Source: Nitrososphaerota archaeon
GTDB taxonomy: Archaea; Iainarchaeota; Iainarchaeia; Iainarchaeales; GCA-2688035
Direction of reading: 5' to 3'
Length of the DNA: 40,820 bases
Assembly: GCA_017610265.1 (NCBI GenBank)
Contig: JAFCCH010000001.1
Location: forward strand, 1-40,820
Shown in pieces: positions 23,276-30,275 of the stretch. How positions within the stretch are numbered: the first letter of the stretch is position 1; every line of letters starts with the position of its first letter. The translations under genes were made by a program, and so were the position numbers. Under the pieces are notes generated by a model. That model was not told where the DNA came from and did not search any database. It was given only the letters and a program-made list of their open reading frames with translations.

Positions 23276-23809
23276 TCATTCAAGACTTGCGTATTCAATT
23301 ATCTTGTCTGCAAACAATGCAAGTTCTTTCATTAACCCTTTTTCAAAGTCTGACTTTAAAATTATATAAAGGCCTCTTGTATTTGTGCCCTTTGTAAGAG
23401 TAATCAAATGGTGTAAGAATTTTATTGTCTTGAATTCGTCGTTGTGAACAGCAAGTGAACTAACTGAATCCAGAAACAAAAGCTCGGTTTCGTCCTTAAT
23501 TGCTTTTGAAACCTCTATTGCAAGCTCGGTTAAGGCTGTTGGCGCTGCAATAAAGCGGCTGTCTGCAGTAACAGGCTCTTCTCCGTGCTTTTTTGAACAT
23601 CCAACAAATTTGTAATTTTCAATTGAAATGCCTTCGTTTGTAAATGTTTCTGCAAGGCTTTTGACCTGGGTTGTTATACTGACATAACAAATGCTTCCCA
23701 CGACTTTTGAGAGCTTTTGGTTTAGCTTAATGATGCTTCCTTTGTACTCGGATTCGTTCAGCACTAGAACAATATTTTGGTTTTCTTCAACCTCTTTTAC
23801 AAGATTCAT
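23276..23809 (-). CDS. P-loop-less KaiC/RecA-like protein (paralogue C)
   Basis: This 177-residue protein matches paralogue B in length and block order: first strand NIVLVLNESEYKGSI (no Walker A), LAETFTNEGISIENYKFVGC, FIAAPTALTELAIEVSKAI, and a Walker B-like LLFLDSVSSLAVH. It is flanked on both sides by receiver genes with 17 and 63 base gaps. The same pairing of a pseudo-KaiC with receivers is seen at 16861-18115. It is probably an adaptor that recognises a receiver; this is inference. Confidence 0.67.
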   Translation of the reverse strand: MNLVKEVEENQNIVLVLNESEYKGSIIKLNQKLSKVVGSICYVSITTQVKSLAETFTNEGISIENYKFVGCSKKHGEEPVTADSRFIAAPTALTELAIEVSKAIKDETELLFLDSVSSLAVHNDEFKTIKFLHHLITLTKGTNTRGLYIILKSDFEKGLMKELALFADKIIEYASLE

Positions 23810-23826
23810 TTTCGCTGTCTCCTTGT

Positions 23827-24189
23827 TTAAACCAAGTTCTTTATTCTTTTGCCAAATTCCTTTACTAAAACAGGCTTTTGGATATAGTCAACCGGCTTAA
23901 GCTTTTTAATGATTTTTTCTCCGGTTTCACTTAATTCTGCCACTGTTAAAAACGCAACTTTTTGGTCCTTTGTTTTTGGATTTGCCCTAATCCTTTCAAC
24001 TGCTTCTCTGCCGGACATTTTTGGCATGAAAATATCCATTAGGACAAGGTCAAACTTTTCCTTTTCAATCATTTCCAATGCCTTTTTTGCGCTGTTTGCA
24101 GTTGCTGCCTCAAAACCCTCTGTTTCCAAAATCTTTTTTATTGATGACAGAATATCCTGCTCGTCGTCAACAATCAACACTTTCTTCAT
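23827..24189 (-). CDS. single-domain response regulator (receiver)
   Basis: This 120-residue receiver has DD at 8-9, Asp52 in LMDIFMPKMSG, Thr in FLTVAELSE and Lys in YIQKPV. The start at 24189 shares ATGA with the stop of the PAS histidine kinase and is served by a GGAGG just before; the longer frame to 24279 only runs back into the kinase gene. Such coupling makes it the cognate receiver of that kinase. No output domain. Confidence 0.92.
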   Translation of the reverse strand: MKKVLIVDDEQDILSSIKKILETEGFEAATANSAKKALEMIEKEKFDLVLMDIFMPKMSGREAVERIRANPKTKDQKVAFLTVAELSETGEKIIKKLKPVDYIQKPVLVKEFGKRIKNLV

Positions 24190-25391
24190 TTCTTTTTTCC
24201 TCCCTTTGTTTCCTCTTTCTTTAACGGAATGCTGAAATAAAAGGTTGTTCCTTTGCCAAGGCCCTTGCTTTCTGCCCAAATCTTGCCGCTGTGAAGGTTC
24301 ACCAACTCCTTGCAGATGTTTAGGCCAAGTCCTGACCCTTGGCCTCGCCTGCTTGAAAGATTTTCTAACTGGGTAAATGGTTTGAAGATCTTTTCCAAAT
24401 TTTCCTTGTCTATTCCTGGGCCGTCATCCTTAATGCTTACAATAACATTTCCGTTCTTTTTTCTTGTCTCAACCCAGACCATGCCATTAACTTCAACAAA
24501 TTTTAATGTGTTGTCCAGGAGGTTTATCAGAACGCTTGACATTTTGTCTGAATCGCATTCTACTTTGGGAATTTTTCCAAGCTTTTGAATTACAACAACC
24601 TTTTTGCCAAGGGCCTTGCTTCTCATTGTTTCAAGTGTATCCTCTATCAGCTCATTCAAGTCAATCATTTTTTTGTTTAGCTTGAGCTTTCCTCTTTGAA
24701 TTCTGCTTAGGTCAAAAATTCCCGAAATCATTGTGTTAAGCCTTTTTAAGTTTCTTTCAATCATTTCAATGCTTTCAAGCTGTTCCTTGTTAAGGCTTCC
24801 AAAATCTCCTCTTTTAAGCAGCTGAAGCTGAATCATCAAAGGAGTAACAGGTGTCTTTAATTCATGGGATGTTCTTGCAAGAAAATCTGTTTTCATTGTG
24901 TCAAGTGTTTTTAATTCGTCAAGCGCCTTGTTTAATTTGTCAATAGTTGCCCTTAGAACAAGCTCTTTTTCACGCAGTGCTTTCTCAGAATGTTTCTCCT
25001 CAGTAATATCTCTTTGTATTAAAATAGAATACAAAATCCTTCCATGTTCGTCTCTTAGGGTTGTTGCATTAAGAATAACATTTCTTTTCTCGTTTTTTTT
25101 TGAAACAATTGTTACTTCTTCATTTCTTAAAATGCCTTTCTTTTTCCATTTGGCAAAAAGCTTTTTTACTTTTTTCTTTGCCTCTGGTGCATAAATTATT
25201 TTAAGTGACTTTCCTACAAGCTCTTTTTTCTTGTAGCCAAGTGCGTCCAGGGCTGCCTTGTTTACGTTAATAATCTCTCCTTTTGTTGAAATCAGGTAAC
25301 AGTAGTGCGGCCCATTTTCGAAAAATTGAGTAAAGCGTTCTTCACTTTCTTTTAACGCCTCTTCAAGCGTTGCCTTTTTTGCACTTGCCAT
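24186..25391 (-). CDS. soluble PAS histidine kinase
   Basis: This 401-residue cytoplasmic kinase has one PAS domain (about 15-133, with FFENGPHYCYLIS and NVNKAALDALGY), a coiled linker, HisKA (about 163-230, His176 in SHELKTPVTP) and HATPase (about 280-392) with N box INLLDNTLKF, G1 DDGPGID and G2 GSGLGL. All catalytic residues are present. It lies between two receivers: one ends ahead of it with a 27-base gap and one overlaps its stop. The C-terminus is Lys-rich. Typical length for this architecture. Confidence 0.92.
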   Translation of the reverse strand: MASAKKATLEEALKESEERFTQFFENGPHYCYLISTKGEIINVNKAALDALGYKKKELVGKSLKIIYAPEAKKKVKKLFAKWKKKGILRNEEVTIVSKKNEKRNVILNATTLRDEHGRILYSILIQRDITEEKHSEKALREKELVLRATIDKLNKALDELKTLDTMKTDFLARTSHELKTPVTPLMIQLQLLKRGDFGSLNKEQLESIEMIERNLKRLNTMISGIFDLSRIQRGKLKLNKKMIDLNELIEDTLETMRSKALGKKVVVIQKLGKIPKVECDSDKMSSVLINLLDNTLKFVEVNGMVWVETRKKNGNVIVSIKDDGPGIDKENLEKIFKPFTQLENLSSRRGQGSGLGLNICKELVNLHSGKIWAESKGLGKGTTFYFSIPLKKEETKGGKKK

Positions 25392-25418
25392 GTTTGAAGC
25401 CCCTATTTAAGAGGTGTT

Positions 25419-25787
25419 TTATTGCAGGCTGGCGTTGACTCTTTGAACCAATTCCTTGTTTGTAAATGGCTTGTGAATATAGTCCGAAAGCCAGAGGCCT
25501 TGCACATCCTTGATTCCTGATTCCGAAAACTTTGCCACAGTCAGGACAATTACCTTTGTTGTCCTAAGGTCTTTGTCTTCGGAAATTTTTTCGCAGAGTT
25601 CCAGGCCAGACATCTCTGGCATAAAAATATCTACGATTGCCAAATCAAAATGTGTTTGCTTCATTTTTTCCAATGCCTCTTTTGCGCTTGCAGCAAACAT
25701 TAGCTCGTAGTCGGTGCCTTCAAGCGCAAGTTTTATGGCATTTCTAATGCTTTCTTCGTCGTCAACAACCAGAACTTTTTTAGTCAT
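25419..25787 (-). CDS. single-domain response regulator (receiver), first gene of the signalling cluster
   Basis: This 122-residue receiver has DD at 9-10, Asp53 in IVDIFMPEMSG, Thr in VLTVAKFSE and Lys in YIHKPF. It is the promoter-proximal gene of the signalling block: a TATA-like CTATAAAAT (about 25834-25843) lies about 50 nt upstream and AAGGAG precedes the ATG. It is close in sequence to the 22457-22825 receiver. No output domain. It probably pairs with the PAS kinase that follows. Confidence 0.9.
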   Translation of the reverse strand: MTKKVLVVDDEESIRNAIKLALEGTDYELMFAASAKEALEKMKQTHFDLAIVDIFMPEMSGLELCEKISEDKDLRTTKVIVLTVAKFSESGIKDVQGLWLSDYIHKPFTNKELVQRVNASLQ

Positions 25788-25832
25788 TTTTTAGTCTCCT
25801 TGCGGTAAGAGTTTTCCTTAAACTCCTAATTT

Positions 25833-25979
25833 TTATTTTATAGGTTTTCTAATTATTAAGGCTTTGTTTGCTGTTGACAGCGTTAATTTTAAGCCTTTTT
25901 TTAGGTCCTTTACTTGATAGTTGTTCAGATAGCCTTTTCCGAAAACTTTTTTAAGTCCTATAGGGCTTAATTTAATCAT
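25833..25979 (-). CDS. possible small basic protein (48 residues)
   Basis: A 48-codon minus-strand frame starts at an ATG that overlaps the start codon of the divergent HTH gene by two bases. It encodes a Lys/Leu-rich peptide with residues like FGKGYLNNYQVKDLKKGLKL and ending RKPIK. No Shine-Dalgarno motif is evident, and its last codons contain the likely TATA box of the downstream receiver gene. It may be real or chance. If real it would be co-directional with the signalling cluster. Confidence 0.25.
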   Translation of the reverse strand: MIKLSPIGLKKVFGKGYLNNYQVKDLKKGLKLTLSTANKALIIRKPIK

Positions 25980-26250
25980 GCCTTTTGATGAATTTAGCTT
26001 TGTTTTAAGAGGAAGGAACAGGTACAAGATCCTGAATGCCCTAATGGCTGAAAAGCTTACTTCTGTGCAATTGAGCAAAATGCTCAATATTCCAAGTTCA
26101 AACATTGCCAGAAACGTTGTTGAGCTAAGAGAAAAGAACCTTATCAGGCCTTTAACAAATGCCCGCAAATTCAAGTTTTACGCAATAACTGCCAAGGGGA
26201 AGAGGACTTTGGTGGAAGTTGAAAGAATTAAGAGCATGCTTGAATCTTAG
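25978..26250 (+). CDS. winged-helix HTH transcriptional regulator
   Basis: This 90-residue DNA-binding protein is of ArsR/MarR-like winged-helix type. The helix-turn-helix is at about residues 28-52 (TSVQLSKMLNIPSSNIARNVVEL), followed by a wing (LIRPLTNARKFKFYAIT) and a C-terminal helix (VEVERIKSML) that may dimerise. No metal-binding cysteines and no effector domain are seen. It is divergent from the signalling cluster and so could regulate the promoter of the 25787 receiver gene; this is inferred from position only. Confidence 0.75.
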   Translation: MPFDEFSFVLRGRNRYKILNALMAEKLTSVQLSKMLNIPSSNIARNVVELREKNLIRPLTNARKFKFYAITAKGKRTLVEVERIKSMLES

Positions 26251-26326
26251 GAAAAATTCACTGTTTCTGCTCAAACAAGCTGTTCCAGCCTGTTTTTGGG
26301 GTATGGCTTTAAATTAGTTTTCTCTT

Positions 26327-26388
26327 GCGATATATTTGAATTTTGCCTTAAATAGGTAGAATAAGCGAATAAAACACAAAAGGAGGAG
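26327..26388 (+). promoter_or_regulatory. promoter and strong ribosome site of the histone gene
   Basis: A TATA-like GATATATTTG (about 26329-26338) and a second TTAAATAG (about 26349-26356) precede a strong AGGAGGAG (26381-26388), which starts 14 bases before the ATG at 26395. The strength of the ribosome site fits an abundant protein. Confidence 0.5.
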
Positions 26389-26394
26389 TTTACT

Positions 26395-26571
26395 ATGGGA
26401 GACTCATTAGTTGTTGGAAGTAAAGTTAAGGAAGCTGTAAAGGCTGCAGGATGCAACTGTGCAGGAGACTTAACAGACGCATTAAGCAACGAGGTTTCAG
26501 GGCTTGTCAACAAGGCAGCCGCAAGAGCAAAGGCCAACGGACGAAAAACCGTTAGGGCAGCAGACCTCTAA
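26395..26571 (+). CDS. short histone-fold protein (DUF1931-like)
   Basis: This 58-residue protein matches the short histone-fold family seen in some bacteria and archaea (DUF1931 type). It has an N-terminal VVGSKVKEAVKAAG helix, a central ALSNEVSGLVNKAAARAKANG helix and the hallmark GRKTVRAADL end, where classical archaeal histones continue with a third helix of about 10 more residues. The RKT motif is the loop-2 DNA contact of archaeal histones. The closely spaced Cys pair (CNC) is unusual. A strong AGGAGG eight bases upstream and a hairpin terminator downstream define a single-gene unit. It is probably an abundant nucleoid protein; whether it wraps or bends DNA is not readable. Confidence 0.85.
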   Translation: MGDSLVVGSKVKEAVKAAGCNCAGDLTDALSNEVSGLVNKAAARAKANGRKTVRAADL

Positions 26572-26599
26572 AATCAAAAAAATCTTTTTGTTTTGGACT

Positions 26600-26640
26600 G
26601 GGAGTTTTTAAAACTCCCTTTTCTAAAACTATTTTTTTGT
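26600..26640 (+). terminator. hairpin plus T-tract terminator after the histone gene
   Basis: An 8-bp perfect stem GGGAGTTT TTA AAACTCCC (26600-26618) is followed by TTTTC and then a run of seven T (26632-26638). It resembles a bacterial intrinsic terminator as well as an archaeal T-rich one. Confidence 0.65.
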
Positions 26641-26693
26641 TTTGTTCAACAAACACCTGTATTTTATTGTGTTTTGACGAAACAAACCAAATA

Positions 26694-26728
26694 TTTAAAT
26701 ACTATAGTAAACCATAGTTTACTATGGT
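26694..26728 (+). promoter_or_regulatory. TATA box and nested palindromic operator of the toxin-antitoxin operon
   Basis: TTTAAATA (26694-26701) is the TATA box, about 27 nt before the ATG at 26724, so the mRNA is essentially leaderless. Between and over the start codon lie nested palindromes: ATAGTAAAC (26704-26712) with GTTTACTAT (26717-26725), and ACCATAGT with ACTATGGT (26711-26728). This is the expected place for autorepression by an antitoxin. Confidence 0.75.
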
Positions 26729-26942
26729 TACGACTATTCAGGTTAGTGAAAATCTTCATTCTGCTCTTAAGAAAAATAAGCTTTCTTCAAGTGAGAGTTT
26801 TGAAGAGCTTTTATGGGATTTGCTCGAGGATAGGATGCAGCTCAATGAAGAAACTGTAAAAGAGATTGAGCAAGCAAGGAAAGACTTTTCAAGAGGCAAG
26901 TTTTATTCTTTGGAAAAAGTTGAAAAAGAAGCAGGCATTTAA
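26724..26942 (+). CDS. antitoxin, RelB/RHH-like
   Basis: This 72-residue protein has an N-terminal RHH-like segment (TTIQVSENLHSALKKN, then SFEELLWDLLED) and an acidic/basic helical C-terminus (VKEIEQARKDFSRGKFYSLEKVEKEAGI) of the type that wraps around RelE toxins. The toxin gene starts at the very next base after its stop codon. The operator palindromes over its own start codon fit autorepression by the antitoxin. Family assignment is by pattern and context; RelB-like versus another RHH antitoxin class is not settled. Confidence 0.8.
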   Translation: MVTTIQVSENLHSALKKNKLSSSESFEELLWDLLEDRMQLNEETVKEIEQARKDFSRGKFYSLEKVEKEAGI

Positions 26943-27197
26943 ATGTACAAAATCCTGTTCAGTCCTCTTGCCAAAAAGCAGTATCTCAAACTAGAAAAAT
27001 CTGTTCAAAAAAGAATCTCAATTGCTTTAAGAAGGCTGTTGTTTAATCCTGAAAAACATGTCAAGAAACTTGTAGGTTTAGATTATTACCGTTTTAGAGT
27101 TGGTGACCACAGGATTATCCTTGACATAAAAAAGAAAGAACTCTTAATTTTTGTAATAAAAATTGGCAAAAGAAAAAACATCTACAAAAACTTTTGA
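26943..27197 (+). CDS. RelE/ParE-family toxin
   Basis: This 84-residue protein has the RelE fold pattern: MYKILFSPLAKKQYLKLEKSVQKRI (first strand and helices), LVGLDYYRFRVGDHRIILDI (central strands with conserved Arg) and a C-terminal VIKIGKRKNIYKNF. RelE toxins cleave mRNA in the ribosome; ParE types attack gyrase. The strongly basic GKRKNIYK end and the YRFRVGDHR motif are closer to archaeal RelE. It follows the antitoxin with no gap, so translation is coupled. Confidence 0.85.
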   Translation: MYKILFSPLAKKQYLKLEKSVQKRISIALRRLLFNPEKHVKKLVGLDYYRFRVGDHRIILDIKKKELLIFVIKIGKRKNIYKNF

Positions 27198-27203
27198 CTA
27201 ATT

Positions 27204-27713
27204 TTAGAAGATATTCCTTTTAATTGAGTAATAGTTTACATCGTTTTCTGAATCAACAATTGCAAGAACAAGTTCTGTTTTGATGCTGGATGCAAGCCTT
27301 GTCATTCTGTTTAATTCAGTCATGGAAAGCCTTTTGCTTTGGTTTAGCACATTGACAACCCACTGAGTGTGAGCCTTTCCAGGCTTCTTGCCCTTTGGGT
27401 AAACCCTAAAGTCTGCGCCAAATTTAAAGCCTGTTTTTGGGCAGTATCCTTGTTCTCTCAGGTTTCTGTAAACAAGGAACTTTGTGTAAAATTTCTTTTC
27501 TTTTTTCTCGGCAAGGGCAAGCAGCTTTTTCTTTGAAAGCTTTTTCCCGTCCTTGTCCCCAATCTCTAACTTTTTCTTTTCAAGCAAGTAAATGGCTTCA
27601 TTCAAATCAAGGACAAATTCGCCCTTGCTCCGCTCGCCAAATCCCTTTTGCTGAAGCTGGCTCTCCAGCCTCTTCTTTTCAACAATTACCTTGCTTCCAA
27701 TCAAATGACACAT
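27204..27713 (-). CDS. endA: tRNA-splicing endonuclease
   Basis: This 169-residue enzyme cuts introns from pre-tRNA at bulge-helix-bulge motifs. The C-terminal catalytic domain carries FLVYRNLREQGYCPKTGFKFGADFRVYPKG, with catalytic Tyr105, His115 (GKAHTQW) and Lys145 (SSIKTEL). The N-terminal domain is the usual alpha/beta module. Length fits the homotetrameric (alpha4) archaeal form. The ATG at 27713 is preferred because GGTG lies six bases before it; a GTG at 27722 is the alternative. It is convergent with the toxin gene with a six-base gap. Confidence 0.92.
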   Translation of the reverse strand: MCHLIGSKVIVEKKRLESQLQQKGFGERSKGEFVLDLNEAIYLLEKKKLEIGDKDGKKLSKKKLLALAEKKEKKFYTKFLVYRNLREQGYCPKTGFKFGADFRVYPKGKKPGKAHTQWVVNVLNQSKRLSMTELNRMTRLASSIKTELVLAIVDSENDVNYYSIKRNIF

Positions 27714-27794
27714 TTTGTTCACCTTGATAAAGCTTTAATAACTTAATAACCTTTAATTAAAAAAGGATTACTAATAGTTGTTTTGTGATAGAAA

Positions 27795-28877
27795 ATGGCA
27801 AAAATAGACCCGTGGGGAAGTTCCTCAATAAGCAATTACGAACATGTCTTCAAGGCATTTGGCCTGAAAGAATTTCCTGACAGCATGCGTTCTGCATTAA
27901 AACACAGGTTCTTCAAGAGAAAGATTGTAATTGCCCACAGGGACTTTGAAAAGGTTTTGAAAAGAATAAAGCAAAAAAAGCCGTTCATAAACATTACTGG
28001 CATTGCCTCCTCTGGCCAGTATCATCTGGGCCACAAGGCAGACATTGACTTGTTTGTATTCTTTAAAGAACAGGGCGCAAAAAACTATTTCTGCGTATGT
28101 GACATTGACGCCTACGCCAGCCGACCTAAAATACTTACTCTTGACGACGCAAAAGAGATTGCAGTTCAAAATGCGGCTGATGCCCTTGCCCTTGGCTTGA
28201 GCGAAAAAGACATTTATGTGCAAAGCAACAGGGACAAAAAATATTACTGCTTTGCTTTTGAAATTGGGAAAAAGATTACTGCAAAAACCTTTGAGGCAAT
28301 TTATGGCCATCTTGACCTTGGGAAGGTTTCAGCAAACCTTTTGCAATATGCTGACATAATGCATGGTCAGCTTCCTGAATACAGCGGCAAGATGCCAAGC
28401 ATTACAGGAATAGGCCTTGACCAGGATCCCCATGCCCGTGCAACAAGAGACATTGCCAAAAGGCTGTCCTACGACATTGAGGTTCCTTCATTTATTTACT
28501 TCAGGCACCAGTCTGGCCTGAAAGAGGGTAGCAAAATGTCTGCCTCAGAGCCTGACACTGCAATCTTCTTAAACGATTCAGAAGCAGAGGTCAAAAGAAA
28601 GGTTGGCAACTGTTTTACTGGTGGAAGAAACACTGCTGAAGAGCAAAGAAGGCTTGGTGGCAACCCTGATGTTTGCAAAAAGTATGAGATTGATCTCTTT
28701 CACCTTGAAGACAATAAGAAAATCAAGGACATCTTTGACAAATGCAAGGCAGGAAAAAGGCTTTGCGGAGACTGTAAGAAACTTACAACCGAATATTTGC
28801 AGGCTTTCCTGAAAAAGCATCAGGCAAAAGCAAAAAAGAATTTACCAAAGGCAAAAAAGATTGTTTACGGCAAATGA
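27795..28877 (+). CDS. trpS: tryptophanyl-tRNA synthetase
   Basis: This 360-residue class I synthetase charges tRNA-Trp. The HIGH motif is YHLGH (76-80) in GIASSGQYHLGHK and the KMSKS motif is KMSAS (247-251). GLDQDPHARATRDIAKRL (about 207-224) is the archaeal/eukaryal TrpRS signature. The C-terminal part has CKAGKRLCGDCKKLTTEYL, also seen in archaeal forms. GTGAT ten bases before the ATG matches the 16S anti-SD. Full length for an archaeal enzyme, with no missing motif. Confidence 0.95.
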   Translation: MAKIDPWGSSSISNYEHVFKAFGLKEFPDSMRSALKHRFFKRKIVIAHRDFEKVLKRIKQKKPFINITGIASSGQYHLGHKADIDLFVFFKEQGAKNYFCVCDIDAYASRPKILTLDDAKEIAVQNAADALALGLSEKDIYVQSNRDKKYYCFAFEIGKKITAKTFEAIYGHLDLGKVSANLLQYADIMHGQLPEYSGKMPSITGIGLDQDPHARATRDIAKRLSYDIEVPSFIYFRHQSGLKEGSKMSASEPDTAIFLNDSEAEVKRKVGNCFTGGRNTAEEQRRLGGNPDVCKKYEIDLFHLEDNKKIKDIFDKCKAGKRLCGDCKKLTTEYLQAFLKKHQAKAKKNLPKAKKIVYGK

Positions 28878-28897
28878 TGGTTTTAGGGGGGGAAGGT

Positions 28898-29377
28898 TTA
28901 CTCTTCTTCCGGAATGTCAACTGTTTCTATTTCAATTCCCTTAAGGCTTATCTTCATATTTGCAAGTAGGTCCTTGAAGGTCTGGTTGTCCTGGTTAACA
29001 ATATAGAGTTTGTCAATTCTTTGCAGTTGTGCAAGGTGCTCTATTTTTGTTGCAGTGTCGCCCCATTCAATTATGTCGTTGCAGGTTTTTCTCTTTTTTC
29101 CCAACGCAGTCTTTACTTCCTGCATTAAGTGGTTTCCTCCAGCAATTTCGTTTGTGGCGAAGCCAAACCCGCCTGACATTGCATGCGTATCAATTACTAA
29201 AAGCAGAATTATTTCCTTTGCCTTGTTTGCAACTTTTTCAACAAACAAGGGATGTGTTTCTTTCTTGCTTAGCAAAGGCACCAAAACTTTTAATGTTGCG
29301 CCCTTGTCTTTTTTTTCCTCGGCTTTTTCCTTTTCTTTTTTTTTAGATTGCTTGGAACTGGTCTTTTCTTTTTTCAA
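28898..29377 (-). CDS. USP/HUP-fold-like protein
   Basis: This 159-residue protein has a Lys/Glu-rich N-terminal tail of about 27 residues and then a likely universal-stress-protein-type fold: LKVLVPLLSK as first strand, FVEKVANKAKEIILLLVID, an insertion rich in Gly (MSGGFGFATNEIAGGN), helices, and IDKLYIVNQD and KGIEIETVDIP as late strands. No clear ATP-binding GxxGx9G[S/T] loop is seen. Translation seems to start at a TTG (29377) that overlaps the previous gene by 35 bases; no ATG lies early in the frame. Function unknown; fold assignment is tentative. Confidence 0.5.
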   Translation of the reverse strand: MKKEKTSSKQSKKKEKEKAEEKKDKGATLKVLVPLLSKKETHPLFVEKVANKAKEIILLLVIDTHAMSGGFGFATNEIAGGNHLMQEVKTALGKKRKTCNDIIEWGDTATKIEHLAQLQRIDKLYIVNQDNQTFKDLLANMKISLKGIEIETVDIPEEE

Positions 29378-30206
29378 TTATCTCACCTTCATCTTTGAGC
29401 AATTCGCAGATGATTTTTACAAGTGTCTTGTCAATTTCCATTTTTTCTGCAACTCCTGCAGAGCTTAGTCCTTTTTCATCTTTAATCGTGGAAATGATTT
29501 TTGCCCTGTGCTTTTCGTAAAGATCTGTTTTCACAATGTGATACATTCCGTCAAAGCCCTTAATGCCCTTTATTTTTCCGTCTTCAATGTCTTTCTTTAA
29601 GCTTTCGCTCAGGGCCTTTACTTCGTTGACGTTTTTGCAGACAAGAAAGCCGTCTTTTTTGAGAGAAGTGTTGCTAGGGCTGGCTGCTTTTGGCTTCTGC
29701 GTGTCTTTTTGTTCTGGTTTTGGCTCAGGCTTTGCAGTCTCTTTTTGCACGGCTTCTTTTTGCTCTGGCTTTGCGGCTTCTTTTTGAACAGGCTTTGCAG
29801 TGTCAGTCTTGGAAGCCTTGCCTTCTCCCATCTTTACATTGGTTTCGACTTCTTCCACTGTTTTGTAAACAGCTTTTTTGTATTTTGGGCTTAGCTTGAA
29901 TGGAACAATATTTCCTTCCCTGATAAGTTCCTTAAATCGCTTTAATTCTTCTTTGTTCAAAAACTCTTCAAATTTGTCTTCAACCCGGTCTTTTAGGCCT
30001 TTTTTCTTTAGCAGGGCAAAAATTTTCTTGTCCAAAGGATTTCCTGCCTTTTCAGGAACCTCTTCTGCTAAAAGAACCCAAACGCCCTCTTTTGCCCTAA
30101 CAAGTTCGTATTTGCCGTTGGGGTCAAGCCCAAGCTTGTTAAATTCATCCTGGCCAACCAATAGCGCAAAGTCTGCGCCTTTTGTTGAAACACTTACCTT
30201 TCCCAT
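29343..30206 (-). CDS. unknown protein with Lys/Glu/Pro linker and C-terminal winged helix
   Basis: This 287-residue protein has an N-terminal beta segment (about 1-50, MGKVSVSTKGADFALLVGQDEFNKLGLDPNG-type, somewhat AbrB-like), a charged helical region (55-120), a long low-complexity linker built from AKPEQKE-type repeats (about 130-180), then VNEVKALSESLKKDIEDGKIKGIKGF and a C-terminal winged-helix-like domain (about 235-283, AKIISTIKDEKGLSSAGVAEKMEIDKTLVKIICELL). It overlaps the following USP-like gene by 35 bases. It may bind nucleic acid, by the winged helix, but I cannot name it. Confidence 0.65.
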   Translation of the reverse strand: MGKVSVSTKGADFALLVGQDEFNKLGLDPNGKYELVRAKEGVWVLLAEEVPEKAGNPLDKKIFALLKKKGLKDRVEDKFEEFLNKEELKRFKELIREGNIVPFKLSPKYKKAVYKTVEEVETNVKMGEGKASKTDTAKPVQKEAAKPEQKEAVQKETAKPEPKPEQKDTQKPKAASPSNTSLKKDGFLVCKNVNEVKALSESLKKDIEDGKIKGIKGFDGMYHIVKTDLYEKHRAKIISTIKDEKGLSSAGVAEKMEIDKTLVKIICELLKDEGEIIEKRKDQFQAI

Positions 30207-30275
30207 ACCCGTTTATATCTAATCAATAAAACAATTAAATAACTGATTTGTCAGGCAGGCTTTTGTCGAAAAAGC

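Noticed and set aside
24190-24279. Longer start for the receiver at 23827-24189
   Set aside because: The extension lies inside the kinase gene; the ATGA overlap with GGAGG marks the real start.
26271-26537. Minus-strand 88-residue frame
   Set aside because: It is antisense to the short histone gene, which has a strong ribosome site and family motifs.
26593-26859. Plus-strand 88-residue hydrophobic frame
   Set aside because: It runs through the terminator, the operator and the antitoxin gene in another frame.
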